Below are positions 38,298-50,023 of a stretch of DNA of 64,000 nt, in pieces. The first letter of the stretch is position 1. Each line of letters begins with the position of its first letter. Both the position numbers and the translations under genes were made by a program. The stretch comes from Clarireedia homoeocarpa. Taxonomy: Eukaryota > Ascomycota > Leotiomycetes > Helotiales > Rutstroemiaceae. The notes under the pieces were generated by a model, which worked only from the letters and a program-made list of their open reading frames with translations, made no database searches and had not been told where the DNA came from. The DNA lies in the NCBI GenBank assembly GCA_001465935.1, contig LNKV01000038.1:380176-444175 (forward strand), read 5' to 3'.

Positions 38298-41045
38298 CTA
38301 TCTATACAAGCCCCATAACCCCTTCAACGCCTCCGAACCCAGCTCTTGAACCCCATCCGCCTTCAAAACCAACTCTTCTCCACTATCAAGGTGAATTATC
38401 ACTGTAATACCCTTTACACCTCCAACTTTCATTTTATGCTCTGAATCCTCGTGTTCCCCTGGCTGATCCAATCCGATTCTCTCCCTTTCCCTTTCCCTCT
38501 CCCCTTCGCTTCCCCTTTCATCACCCTTACCATCTTCACAATACTTATCTTCCTCTTCCTTGTCATATCCACCTACCCGATTCCAATCTGTTCCCTTCTC
38601 ATCCCCCAATATACCCCCATAATCACCATCACCATAACTACAATCACTCCCGCTCTTCGACTCCGAGCTCCCAATTCTCATCCCCAAGCTCTCGCTCCCA
38701 TGCCACCTCATACTCGCATCCCAGTACCCGCCACTAGCCGTCTCTGTCGCTGTCGCTGTCGCTGTCCCTATCCGTGTACCCACACTTAAATCCCCCTCCC
38801 TCGCGTCCCTTAGGCTTAGAACCAGATCATCTTCCCCTCTACACCATACCCCCTCCCTTCTCTTCTCATCAACCCCAGCACCCGGCCCATCACCCCCTAT
38901 ACTTAGCAATTTATCGGCACTAATACCACCGATAGCCTTTAGCCACGGTTTCTCCACCGAATATTCATTCTCAGCACCAGTTCTAGTCCCAGTACCCGAT
39001 CTCGTAGGCGCAACTTGTATGCCCGACATTTCCCCATCCTGCCCTAGTATCCTCGATTCCTCAGACTTAGACTCAGACCCACTCCCCGAACCCTCCATCC
39101 TCTCCACAGTCTTCTCTCTCTTCTCCCACATTCTATCATCTCCCTCCTTCCTCCCACACTCACCCGGCAACAAGACTTCCGACCCCACCTTGCTACTCCC
39201 CAGTAACCCCCTACCTAAATAATCGTCCATGCCATCACTCTCACTTCCACTCCGGCTCTTACTCCCACTCCGGCTCCCACTCCCACTAAACCCCCAATGC
39301 CTATGCACAACCCTCCATCCCCTATGTCCCTTATTAACGCAACACCTCACACTCCTCACCGTCCTCCTACACGCCCCACACGCACAACTACCCTCCTCAC
39401 CCTCATGCCGACACTCCCCTAGCGAGCCTGAATGCGACGGGCGGCATCCCGTGCAGAGATACCCTGCGCACTGTGCATCCGATGAGCTTGAACTCGAGAG
39501 GCGATCTATATAAGTGCTCGTGTTTTGTTCCTGGCAGTTCTGTGTATCTGGGCTTGAACATGTAACATCCGTTTTCAAAAGAGATACGGATACGCATTCA
39601 CGTATACGAGTCGCGGTATCTGCGAGCGGAATCGTCGGATTCGATCGACTGTCTTGAAGCGCACCAGGCATTTCGCACCTCGACTCATGTTTCCCCAAGT
39701 CCTTACCTGTATTTGAACTCTGTTTCAAAGACGGGGGTTTCCTATATTCAGCACCGATACATTGTTCCCGACCCGGCGAGTCCGCTATTGCTATCTCTTT
39801 CATCGATGGGAACGAGGCCTTAATATTCCCCTTCGTTTTCAATCTTGCAGCGTCATCTTCCCCAACCTTCTGTATCGGACACGGACCCGGTCTCAGCTTC
39901 CTTTCCCCCATTGCAACACCATCTACAAATCCCTGCTTCGGCGTCCGCACATCAACAACGTCATTTCCCTCTCCCTCCCTCCACCCGCTCAGCCCCTCAC
40001 ACCCGGCACACAATCTATGGCCACACTTCCCGCACACTCTCTCCCCTACCCCACAAACCCACGCACAAACATGACAAATTCTTATCTCCTTCTCCATACC
40101 CATACTCAACCCCATTCCACGCCTCCCACCATCCGAGCTCGCCAGCCCAGACGGCCGCTCAATTCCATACGCATCAAACAAATCCCTGACACTCTGCCTC
40201 CGCGCCGACGAAGTCGTGAGAATCGACGTTTCCGAGTCCGCGGTGCCATCTTGACGGTCTTTGAGACCTGAGGGGTGCGGATTGGGGTTGCGGTGCAGAA
40301 GATTAGGGAGGGAGTGTGAGTGGGTGAAGGGGCGGGGATGAGGAGGAGGAGTGGGAAGTCTGATACTGCTTTCGAGCCGGGCAATGCTGCGGTGGACGTC
40401 AATTTTGATATTGGGTTTTGGTTTTGGTTTGGGTTTGGGCCTGGGCTTAAAGGTAGTCATAGATGATTGCGGTAGTAGTAGCGGTAATGGTGCAGCGCTT
40501 TGCGGTCTCAAACTCCGTCCAGACCGCACAGCATCAGTAGTATCCTTCAGCTCCGGCCGACTCTGCACCGGCTCGACATCCAACTTCCCCGATGCCGGCG
40601 ACCCTCCCTTCGCATTCATCGCCCCCTTTCCCCTAGCAATAGCATGCCCCACCTCATGATGACACGATCTGGGCGTATTCAGGCCCACAAAACCATGCGC
40701 GGTGCCCGTCTGCGCATCTTCATTCGGTTTTGGATTTCTCGACGCAGGGTTCCCGAAAAGATTGGTTGGCCGCCGACCGAAACTCGAGCGCGAATGCTCT
40801 CTTCTTCTGCTCGGCAACTTTTGTATCGGGGACGGTGTTTGGGGAGAGACGGGCGCGCCGGAAAGCCGTTGCAGAAACTCGATGCGGGAGGCGACGGTGC
40901 CGGCGGGGATGGGAATTGTACTGATAGGGTTGCGCTCGCGGTAGTAAGGGAAGGGAGAGAGGGTGGAGGTGGATTCGGGATAGGATTGGGGGTAGGATTG
41001 GGGGTAGGAAGGGCGGGTGGGAGGAGGTCGCCATGGGGATGTCAT
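38298..41045 (-). CDS. Cys-rich zinc-binding-like hypothetical protein
   Basis: A single open frame of 915 residues, with no intron needed. The N-terminus is Pro/Ser/Arg-rich and includes SVRDLFDAYGIERPSGLAS, which looks conserved rather than low-complexity. At about residues 320-350 CHVCAWVCGVGERVCGKCGH supplies paired Cys-x2-Cys motifs followed by CAGC, a zinc-ribbon or RING-like arrangement. A second Cys-rich cluster follows at about 550-590 (GYLCTGCRPSH, then CACGACRRTVRSVRCC). The C-terminal 300 residues are Ser/Gly/Glu-rich, with repeated SGSGSRSGS-type runs, ending in ITVIIHLDSGEELVLKADGV. I do not recognise a function; zinc binding is inferred from Cys spacing only. Confidence 0.75.
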   Translation of the reverse strand: MTSPWRPPPTRPSYPQSYPQSYPESTSTLSPFPYYRERNPISTIPIPAGTVASRIEFLQRLSGAPVSPQTPSPIQKLPSRRREHSRSSFGRRPTNLFGNPASRNPKPNEDAQTGTAHGFVGLNTPRSCHHEVGHAIARGKGAMNAKGGSPASGKLDVEPVQSRPELKDTTDAVRSGRSLRPQSAAPLPLLLPQSSMTTFKPRPKPKPKPKPNIKIDVHRSIARLESSIRLPTPPPHPRPFTHSHSLPNLLHRNPNPHPSGLKDRQDGTADSETSILTTSSARRQSVRDLFDAYGIERPSGLASSDGGRRGMGLSMGMEKEIRICHVCAWVCGVGERVCGKCGHRLCAGCEGLSGWREGEGNDVVDVRTPKQGFVDGVAMGERKLRPGPCPIQKVGEDDAARLKTKGNIKASFPSMKEIAIADSPGREQCIGAEYRKPPSLKQSSNTGKDLGKHESRCEMPGALQDSRSNPTIPLADTATRIRECVSVSLLKTDVTCSSPDTQNCQEQNTSTYIDRLSSSSSSDAQCAGYLCTGCRPSHSGSLGECRHEGEEGSCACGACRRTVRSVRCCVNKGHRGWRVVHRHWGFSGSGSRSGSKSRSGSESDGMDDYLGRGLLGSSKVGSEVLLPGECGRKEGDDRMWEKREKTVERMEGSGSGSESKSEESRILGQDGEMSGIQVAPTRSGTGTRTGAENEYSVEKPWLKAIGGISADKLLSIGGDGPGAGVDEKRREGVWCRGEDDLVLSLRDAREGDLSVGTRIGTATATATETASGGYWDASMRWHGSESLGMRIGSSESKSGSDCSYGDGDYGGILGDEKGTDWNRVGGYDKEEEDKYCEDGKGDERGSEGERERERERIGLDQPGEHEDSEHKMKVGGVKGITVIIHLDSGEELVLKADGVQELGSEALKGLWGLYR

Positions 41046-41389
41046 GACGACTAATGAATTGTGACGGTAGACTGAGGCATTGGATTTTGGGATTTGATGT
41101 TTGGAATCATAAATATGTATGTATCACTTCAGTGTTATCCAAGTAATGATTATAAGAATTTTGTGCACTTGTCAACTATGCATTATGATGGTGATTTTGT
41201 ATATAAAGAGTAGGAAGCTTATGAATGATGAGTGGTCATGGGATATGAGAAGAGGGCAGGAACGACCGAATTCAATCTCAATCAGTTGAAAGCTATGATA
41301 CTTGTTTTCTCACTGTACACACTTAGAAAGCGATTTACTGATGTACATTGTGCGTTCTCTATCATCTAGTCATCACTAAAGCTGCTCAT
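41046..41389. other. Short intergenic region
   Basis: 5' flank of the Cys-rich gene and 3' flank of atp16. Both are on the minus strand. Nothing else is seen. Confidence 0.5.
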
Positions 41390-42221
41390 TTATTTGAGCA
41401 CAGCTTGCAAGCTCTCCAAAACCTGTGATATCATATTAGCCACACTCCTCTCATATGCACCCAATGTAGAGCTTACCTCCAACTCAATCTTAGCCTCAGC
41501 AATATCTTGCTCACTTCCACTTCCACCAACGATTTTCTGAGCCTCAGCAATTTGTGACCTGACTGCCTCTGTGCTGAAATCCTCCAATGGGAAACCCTCA
41601 ACCGCATTAATGCTTAATGAGGAGTTTGGCTGAACGACCGCGAACCCTCCGGAAACTATCACAAAGCGTTAGTCCCACGCCCAGTGTACATAATAATGCC
41701 TAGGTATCCAACATACGGAAGAATTGCTTGCTTCCACCACTCTCTTCAATGATCTCCACAAGCCCGGGCTTCAATTGTTCGATCGAGGGGACGTGGTTGG
41801 CGAGGATACCCATCTCCCCGGACTCGGCGGGAATGTTGACCTGAACGACATCCTGCGATTTGTAGATAGACTGCAGACACCAAGATCAGTCGATTTCCCT
41901 TCCAATGCCCACATTTCCTTTCCTTCCCCTCCATCCTCATGACATCCCACCACATCCAACACACCCCTCCCTTAATGATCCCGAGAATCGGCACATACCT
42001 GATGAGGCAGAGCCAAGCTCAATTTAATCTGCCATGCGCATTAGCCAGTCGTCCGTCAGTCAAATCCATTCCTACCCGCAACAACCCCCAAAAAAATTGC
42101 CCATCCGGAAAAAACCGACCTTATCCGCAATAGCTTCAGCATATCCTCGGCGCTGAACCGGTGCCTTGAAAGCAGCGGGAGAAGCTCGCAGAGCAGCGCG
42201 AGCAAAACGGAGAGAGTTCAT
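41390..42221 (-). CDS. atp16: Mitochondrial ATP synthase F1 subunit delta
   Basis: The delta subunit (homologue of bacterial epsilon) sits on the central stalk of F1F0-ATP synthase and couples rotation to catalysis. Five exons: 42221-42120, 42028-41999, 41870-41717, 41655-41477 and 41422-41390, giving 165 residues. Exon 1 encodes a basic presequence (MNSLRFARAALRAS) ending at QRRGYAEAIADK. Exon 2 is a 10-codon microexon (IKLSLALPHQ). Exons 3-4 encode the beta-sandwich (VNIPAESGEMGILANHVPSI, then FFLSGGFAVVQPNSSLSINA) and the start of the helical hairpin. Exon 5 gives the final helix, VLESLQAVLK. The last intron (54 bases) has no in-frame stop, so its retention would insert 18 residues without changing the C-terminus. 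Confidence 0.94.
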
Positions 42222-43831
42222 TTTGCGTGGGGGGGGGGAGGTATCAATTGCGTATTAACCCGACGTTGTTGATCTCTTGATTAGAGGCTTTGCTACAGTG
42301 ATGTTCAACGAGAATCGGCTATCGCTAATTTCTTTAGCTTGGCATCATGTCACGTGGATATGGCATTGAGCATATGCAATTTTGGCATATATATAATCTC
42401 TTCAGTAATCTAATATTTGAATTGCTCTGCTGCAATGTTTTCCCTCCGATTCTGTGAAGAAAATTTGCTTCATTGTTTCATCATGTCATGTGCAGTTAGT
42501 TATGTGACTTTCACCTTAAATGTACGGCATCAAAATTGACATAAAAATTGACATCAATCCTGCTTACATAACCCTTTATTCTCTTGGCTCAAGAACCTCG
42601 GTCAAAGCGGAATTGCTTCGGGAAAACACAAATCAGTCGAATCCATCGCCAACCAAAAAAGCTCCCCAAATCCACATCACGGATCCTTGAGCCCTCGACT
42701 GGACGAAATTAATCCCTCATATTCCAGGTTCCCCGGGTAATGCAGATCTCCATCTGAATTTGCAATAGTACCTGTAAGTTAAACGAATCGCAGATCGATG
42801 CTGTATGTGGGTTCTCGGTAACTCCACAATACTCTGGTTCCCGTAATTATTATTGGAGAATCATGCAGCCAGCGGAACGAGAATTATGCAGATTTCTGGG
42901 CATGTGCTGTGTATGTATGTGGTCCTGCATAAAAGTTATGCTCACTCACATCCAATGCTTTTCTCCTTCCAAGCGGATGGGATCTGACTAAGGTTGTGGT
43001 GTCTATGTCTCACACTGCGCAATACGATCGTCCTTTCATGTAAGAAATAGGGTGAGTACCTATTCTTGTCGAACGGGTAGGAACGTCGTGATTCAAGGAG
43101 ATTGACAAGATCCAATTGGCACGGTTTACTACACGGTCATGAACGTAAATTTCCTCCAAGCCGTCAGCATGGATGAGGCGTGCGTGGAAGGAGAAAAAGC
43201 TTCCATACAGCATAGTCGGATCTAATGATCCGCTGATCCAGTGTCAAACACGATCGCATCCACTTCGTGATGTTTAATTTGCAGGCGGCGGTGAAGAAAT
43301 AGAGGCTGATCGTCGATAGATTATTACTGTATGAACTCGACTAAGACATTCATAAGGCTGGTTGGGTATAAGGGATGACTTACTCAGCTTCCTTTTACTG
43401 TAGTTGGTACTTCACTCAGCATCAATCAGCTCACCAGCCAGCTCATTTTCCAATCCAACCCCTATGGTTTACGTATCAGCGGTGAAGACATACAATATAC
43501 GAAGTACAGGACTCGGTAGAACCAACCGCTGTACGTGCTGAAGTGTTGTTGTACAACGTTTGTGTTCGGTATATCGGTATATTGGCAGGATCAAAGCGTT
43601 GCATTTACAGCCAAGAGGCAACCTCAGGACAGATCGGGGGGATGCCTTGAAACAGCAGCGTATAGTATACTGCAGGGTTCGAGGGTACCCTTCTCTTCCG
43701 TCGTCGCAGACATCGGCATCGCTTATGCATTTTATGCAATGCGCGTCCAATCACACACGATACAGTTCTTATGCTGTTGTGAATGCGACACGTCTTTTTT
43801 TGGAGAGGGGTAAACCCTTATTCAATGTGGG

Positions 43832-43897
43832 GTGTGAAGTGTGAAGTGTGAAGCGTGAAGTGGGAAGCGTGAAGTGGGAAGCGTGAAGTGGGAAGCG
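43832..43897. repeat. 7-bp tandem repeat gtgaagt / gtgggaagc
   Basis: The array begins with three gtgtgaa units and continues as alternating gcgtgaa and gtgggaa units. Confidence 0.85.
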
Positions 43898-45255
43898 GTC
43901 AGAATTTGAGAGGAAAGTACAAAGTACTGTCAGTCGTGGGATGTAATATGTAGTTACCATTGGTTTCGAGAGATCCTGCCTCCTCTTTTGCATGGAGCGA
44001 AAAGCCGGAGGACTAAAAATGTCGTCAGCTTGATTTTCTGGTATCCAAAGGCGACGGGATCACGAGCACCAACTTGTTCCTTTCGTGTTGCACATGTGAG
44101 CATGCAAGGAAGAGGTACATGACGGTCAACCTTTTTTTGTTGCTTTTGAGACCCTTCATACTGCAAAATGACGAACATGAACCGGAGGGAACATACTTGG
44201 AAGGCAGAATCAGATATTTTCAGGATACGGTTCCTTGAGATTTCCTGATTTCTTTCCGTCCAATGATTTGGAGCCCCTCCCCACGTTGCAAGTGTACAAA
44301 AACATGTTTCAAGGTGCAGTCCCCCGCATTGGTGGGATTTCAGCGTTTGAGGGGGGGCTTGTTACTTCGGACTGTACATTTGACTGTACATTGGACGGTA
44401 CATTGGAATGGGCAAAGGCACGAGACTGCAGTAAGATACGGTACAGAAAGGACAAAAGACCAGGAGTCGTTGCGTGCGCGTGTTTGTGTGTGTATGAAGG
44501 ATCTCGCATGCCAAGAGCTGTGGACGGATGGAGATGTTGTGTATTATTTCTATTTGCCGCGGCTGGCAGATGATAAACAGCGGAATCTGGAATCTGCACG
44601 AACTGTCATCCAATGGGAGTGGACAGCTTGATGCTTCGGTTTACTGGATGCAGTCGATGGGGTGAAATACTGTAATCGTAATCTACTTGGTGATGATTCC
44701 GGATGGGTGAGAGAAGCAGGTGATAGAACACAACGCCTCAAGGCCTACATCGGAGGACAAGAGCGAATTTCAGCTGGCGCGGAGTGATTTGTTTTCTTAC
44801 TCACACTGCACTGCACTGCACCGCACCGCACTGCACTGCAACTTCGCGAAAGGGCTGTATGACTTGTACCAAAATAGTGGAAATGGGGTGGTGTGGGCGG
44901 GTGTACGACGGACGCATGCGAGGCATGTCTGTACAGTGTATGTATGACTTCAAAGCCGTTGCACAAGAAAAATGGGAATCTGGATGATCGGATGAAACTG
45001 GCGATCCAGGAGCCAGTTTATGATAGCCATGACATACACAACGGCGGTGGGTGGATGTCAGGTGAAATCGCGTTAGGTCATGCAAGAGGGTTTTCAAAAC
45101 ATACTTGGTAGAGCCACTACTCTACTACGGTCTTCCAGAAATCTCTCCGAGTTCTCGCCGTATGTGAATTTTGCTTTGCATATCATCAACATCATTCGCA
45201 CCCCAACACCATGAGAGTCTGTCCAAATGTCTTTGCCGATGGAGCAGTGGAGAAT

Positions 45256-45331
45256 AGGGAATACTTGGTAGGGAATACTTGGTAGGGAGTACTTGGTAGG
45301 GAGTACTTGGTAGGGAATAGGGAATAGGGAA
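45256..45331. repeat. 14-bp tandem repeat agggaatacttggt plus 7-bp agggaat
   Basis: Four 14-mers (two with aata, two with agta) run directly into three copies of agggaat, which is the first half of the unit. Confidence 0.88.
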
Positions 45332-46279
45332 TAGGACTGAAAGAAGAGGCAATTGCTTGTTGCTGGCCTGTGCTGGACACGACTGTGATGTGAAGTGTAC
45401 ATTGTATATCTGCGAGAACCTTGGGATTACTGTCTGAAGACAGTTGTCGGCTATACCTCCCTGCTCTTATGCTCACTCAACCTGTCGATTGCCCATGGTC
45501 TATAGTCCTTGTTCCTTTCTTTACATTACACCTCCACCTCCGTCCGCTTCCGCCCCAGCTGCCGTACTTTGTAAGAATGGTGTTTGGTGCTGGCTCCACA
45601 ATCGCTGTAACCACTCGCACTATCAAGTTCGTACTGGACCAAGTCGAACAGAGAGATATGGATATGGACATGAATATGGATATGAATATGGATATGGATG
45701 GAATCTGATACAAGCCTCGGGAGCAACAGTGGGCTGACTGGTGGAATCGTAGGACAACGAATCTTGGATGCAATCGAAAAGGGTCATTCACTCTACTTAG
45801 TACTCTGCTATTGGAAGGTAGGGATAGAGAAACTGCCGCAATTAGCAGGTAGAGAGGATTGAATCGCGGGATTGTCTTAGATGATAGCTCGTGGGAGTTT
45901 CTCCTTGTCCACTTTGCAACACCAACGGAAGAAGAAAGAAAAAATCGCTATTCCAAGGCCGGTCGCCTGGCTCGGGTCTGGCTCATTATATTCAGTAAGG
46001 TGAGTACTTTTGTCCTTTCCTAGTCAGTTGAAACGATTGTAAAGAGACTAACACGCAGAGTGAGTCCCTCCTGCACCCTGCACACTGCACGCTGCACACT
46101 GCATACCCAGCCGTAGCCGTAACCGTAGAACTGACTAACCGTAACCGCTCTCCCCCTCAAATGGGGAATTTTCAATTTTCATTAAAAAAATTCCAATTCG
46201 ACTTGCGCCCCCACACTTGTCCCAGACCGGAAGTGTGCCTATTGCAGCGAGCGCACACACAATCTAACCCGACTCCTAC

Positions 46280-46333
46280 CCTCCTCCCTCCTCCCTCCTC
46301 CTCCCTCCTCCCTCCTCCCTCCTCCCTCCTCCC
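46280..46333. repeat. CTC/CCT pyrimidine microsatellite
   Basis: Tandem ctccctc units on the plus strand, upstream of the DUF2457-like gene. Long CT tracts near start sites are frequent in fungal promoters. Confidence 0.85.
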
Positions 46334-47593
46334 ACTCCCACCTACATACCTGCACGCACATATCCTCATTCATATACCACAATCCACTTTCGTGCTTTGC
46401 AAGCCCTGCCCTCCTCACTAAACCATCCCATCCCATCTCCAGTCGCAATCCGAACCAACTCAAACCCGTCCAACCCTTGAAGACCTTGAACCCACCTTCT
46501 CACATCCAGCTTTCCCTATTCCACCAACCACCTTTCCATACGGCGACACTGTGCAAAACAAACCAACCAACCCAACCGACCAACCATCCAACCAACCAAC
46601 CGCGCGACCGACCGACCTCGCAAAACAAGTCAGGAGGGCCAAGAACAAGGGACAAGAAAGCCAGGACCCTTTCTTTTCTTGTTTGCTGATTTCTCTTCCT
46701 CATCTCACCTCAACCTCACCTCACCTCACCTCACCCCAAAAAATAGCAAAAAAAAAAACAAAATCCAAAACAAGCGTGGCAAAACAAGGCTGTGTGTGTG
46801 TTACTTGGTCCTGCTCCCTACCAACCATTCTACTTCGATACATTAACCTTCTACGCTTCGTACGCATCGGCTTTGAATATTTCTTTCTTGAGCATATCAG
46901 CCCTGGAATATTCTAAAGGCTGCGTCGCTGTGCTGTTGGAACGTCATACGCGAAAATAGCGGAGGAAGCGCAGTAACCTACAACCTACCTGTGCGTACCG
47001 CACTACACGAACACCCGATCTATCTATCCGTCCCTCGCCCTTGGTACCCTACAAAGGTGGAACTTTGCACCCAAACTTCCAAGCTGCTTCGAAACTTCAC
47101 CACGCATCCACAAGTGCTACATATCCAACGACAAGTCTTCGAAAATTCGAGTCACCACTTTTCCTTTCGGCTTCCTTCGAAGTACATCTGGATAACTCTT
47201 CCCTTTCGCACAATATGTTGTCTTCACAGTTATAGCAAAACGGTCCCTAGGGACGCCTCAAATTTGGTCCTCGACCTTGCCTGCTTATAGGCACTCGAAC
47301 GACGAGACACTTATTTAAGTTTTGTGTCTCACTTTCACATCTACAATTCTCATCTGTCACTATTATTATAAAAGAGGTCACCTACAAGGCTCTCAATTGT
47401 TTCACTACATAAAACCTTTGACACTTCAACCGCATCGTGGACCCTTTTTTTTTCTCCCATTCCGAGGTCTCGCCACAAAACACCCTGCGGAAGCCACAAT
47501 CTGAACGCCGCAATACCTACATCATTCGCGATCCTCCTGGATACCAACAGCTACTTCGCTACTTAATTACCTACTTAATTATCTACCTTCACA

Positions 47594-50023
47594 ATGAACC
47601 TTAATCACGATCGGAACCCCCATATGGGTGGACAAGAATTCTTCTCAGCGTGGAATGCGCAAGTCATGTCAACGCCCGACATGCCGACTGCTGGTGAAGA
47701 AGAATTGGTGGCCGACGTCGATGAACCACCGGATCTACCGAACCAGCAACAGGCAGAATTTACCAAAGCAACTTTCCGTCCACAAAACGATCGCAGCGAA
47801 TCTCTTCTTACAAGAGCATTGAAAAGTCCGGAATCAGACATCTATACACCCGAAATACACATAAGCACAGACTTAATGCGCAGGAGGTCGATGATGAGCA
47901 CTGCAAGCATGGCATCAACGGCGGAACTTACCAGCGATGGAGGATTCACCAGCCCCGCGCGTACGAACACACCTAGTCCGCCAATTCCAAACACCTACAC
48001 AAGTTTCGCACCATTTTCTATATCTCGAAAACCTACCTATCCTCCACCTACCTCAGCCGCACCCATTGAAGCCGCTGAACCGATTATTGCAGAACACAAG
48101 GAGACTCTGAATGTGTCACCTAAAGCAGCAGTCGTAACTTTAGAACCTGCTCCCCGAAAGCGTTGTATCAGTTTCGCTTGCGGTGCTCGAAAAGATCCGG
48201 TCGCCAAACCAGCCCCAGCCCCAGCAACAATTGAGATAGCGGCACCGAAAATTGAAATTGCTGCTCCTACTCCTAAGCGCGCCTTTACTATCAAGTTTGC
48301 TTGCCCCATGAAACCAACTGAAAAGAAAATCGAGAAGGCGGTGGGGGAGAGTCCGGAAAACTCCGAACAAGCCAAGAATGCTCCAAAGCTTGTTGTGCCA
48401 GGTACACCGCCTGTGCGACGTCGTGTTTCCAGTCGATCACCGTCTACTTCAAGGAAGCCTCGGTCAACTCAGGCTCAGGCTGCTCGACCACACCGTGACT
48501 CTACCTCTACTGTCAGGAATGACTCCAAAAGCCCAGTTGCGATTAGAGTCAAGCCGAAGTACATCATCGCTGACGAGACGACATTGCACAAATCCGAGGC
48601 CACTCGATTCCATGAATTCGCAAGCGAGGTGCCTGAAGAGGATGACTGGATTAGTAGAGACGAAGTGGAGCCCAAAGCGAGGTTGACCATTAATGATACC
48701 TTGCAAAAGGAGAATGCCATTCGACGTTTGGGGTCTGAAGCCGAGGAGGAAGCATTGGAGGAAGACGACGATTTTACGGATCGTCCCAATGACTCGGATA
48801 TTGATGATACATTTGAAGAGGAAGACGAAGAGGAATATGAAGAGGAGGACGAAGGAACTTTATCGGAGGATGACCATACTGATGGAAATGACACCGATGA
48901 CGAAGCAGGATTTGCGGACTCAGATGATGAGGATGATGCCGAGGACTTTGCTTTCTGGACACCTGGAAGAATCCCAATAAACTCTACTCACCCAGAAGCT
49001 AGCACTTATCGTGCCTCTGCCCATAGAACAGCATCAGCGTCATCCATTGACACCTTGAATGATGTGGCCCCTCTGAGACAAGCCGCTAAGGACAGGCGAA
49101 AGAAGAAGACCCGTGCAATCAAGATTCGTCCAGGTACCCCGGATCTGCCAGACAGCACCGATTTCGTTTGCGGAACACTTGATGAAGATCGTCCTCTGGA
49201 AGATGCTTATGTTTCATGTGTCAAGGCCAGAGAGTATGCCAAGCACATTGCTACTCCTCAAGACATTGATCCATCTTTCCCCACTTCTGATCCGGAAGAT
49301 GAAGAAGATGAAGAAGATCAAGTTGACGAGGTTGCGAAAACTCATGATAGCGATGATCATGTCTGGCTTCATGGGAAATTTGAAGACTCTGATTCAGAAC
49401 GTCGCAGAAGATCTCGCAAATCACCTGGTCAATCTCCACGAAGACTTCACTCTCCTCCGCCGCCAAAACGTTACCATTCACCACCACCAAAGCAACGTCT
49501 ACATTCTCCACCTCCAAAGAGATATCATTCACCACCACCAAAGCAAAGACTTCGATCTCCACCTCCTCGCAAGTTGTTTGGCAATCAATCGCCAAAACGT
49601 AACCATTCTCCAGCGCCACCAACAATCGAATCTCCTCCAGCATCGCCAGCAACCGCCAGCAGACCAATTGCCTTTGCGCCATTAGGATCTCGACCTGGTT
49701 TGACCCACACCAAATCTCTTCCTCGAACACCCAATGCTTTCTGTCGTCAGTATGCCGCAAATCGCGCCGCAGCAGCAAATGGAAACTTGGTTGAGGATGC
49801 CGGTGATGGACACGTTCGAGGTGCAATTGATATTGTTAAAGGTCTCGAACAAAAGCGTCAAAGACGGAAAGAAAAGTTCTATCAGAAGCACTGCGCTCGT
49901 GCACGAAAACCAAATGCCGAACGCAGACCTCAGCCTGGTAAAGGTGCGGAACGTATGCGTGAATTGGGTCTTTTGATGGCTGGGAAAACTGGTACGAATG
50001 ATGCTTATGTGCTTTCTGCATAA
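47594..50023 (+). CDS. Acidic disordered protein, DUF2457-like
   Basis: A single open frame of 809 residues. The N-terminus carries MSTASMASTAELTSDGGF and TPSPPIPNTYTSFAP. Two short Cys motifs follow (KRCISFACGARKDP and FTIKFACPMKPTEKK), a pattern I associate with fungal DUF2457 proteins. Next comes EEDDWISRDEVE, a long Asp/Glu run (about residues 400-455), and DFAFWTPGR. The best-conserved-looking core is AIKIRPGTPDLPDSTDFVCG with DRPLEDAYVSCVKAREYAKH. A proline-rich repeat block (KRYHSPPPKQRLHSPPP type) lies at about 620-665, and the C-terminus is basic and helical (GLEQKRQRRKEKFYQKHCAR). The mix of acidic and basic tracts suggests a nuclear protein. That is inference; the function is unknown. 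A long pyrimidine-rich leader precedes the start. Confidence 0.82.
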   Translation: MNLNHDRNPHMGGQEFFSAWNAQVMSTPDMPTAGEEELVADVDEPPDLPNQQQAEFTKATFRPQNDRSESLLTRALKSPESDIYTPEIHISTDLMRRRSMMSTASMASTAELTSDGGFTSPARTNTPSPPIPNTYTSFAPFSISRKPTYPPPTSAAPIEAAEPIIAEHKETLNVSPKAAVVTLEPAPRKRCISFACGARKDPVAKPAPAPATIEIAAPKIEIAAPTPKRAFTIKFACPMKPTEKKIEKAVGESPENSEQAKNAPKLVVPGTPPVRRRVSSRSPSTSRKPRSTQAQAARPHRDSTSTVRNDSKSPVAIRVKPKYIIADETTLHKSEATRFHEFASEVPEEDDWISRDEVEPKARLTINDTLQKENAIRRLGSEAEEEALEEDDDFTDRPNDSDIDDTFEEEDEEEYEEEDEGTLSEDDHTDGNDTDDEAGFADSDDEDDAEDFAFWTPGRIPINSTHPEASTYRASAHRTASASSIDTLNDVAPLRQAAKDRRKKKTRAIKIRPGTPDLPDSTDFVCGTLDEDRPLEDAYVSCVKAREYAKHIATPQDIDPSFPTSDPEDEEDEEDQVDEVAKTHDSDDHVWLHGKFEDSDSERRRRSRKSPGQSPRRLHSPPPPKRYHSPPPKQRLHSPPPKRYHSPPPKQRLRSPPPRKLFGNQSPKRNHSPAPPTIESPPASPATASRPIAFAPLGSRPGLTHTKSLPRTPNAFCRQYAANRAAAANGNLVEDAGDGHVRGAIDIVKGLEQKRQRRKEKFYQKHCARARKPNAERRPQPGKGAERMRELGLLMAGKTGTNDAYVLSA

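Larger units (their letters stand above)
42222..47593. other. 5.4-kb repeat-containing intergenic region, no gene seen
   Basis: It lies between the divergent atp16 and DUF2457-like genes. Open frames are short and overlapping on both strands, without recognisable domains. Several tandem arrays are listed separately. The last 1.3 kb (from about 46270) is strongly pyrimidine-rich and probably promoter plus 5' leader of the gene at 47594. Confidence 0.55.
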
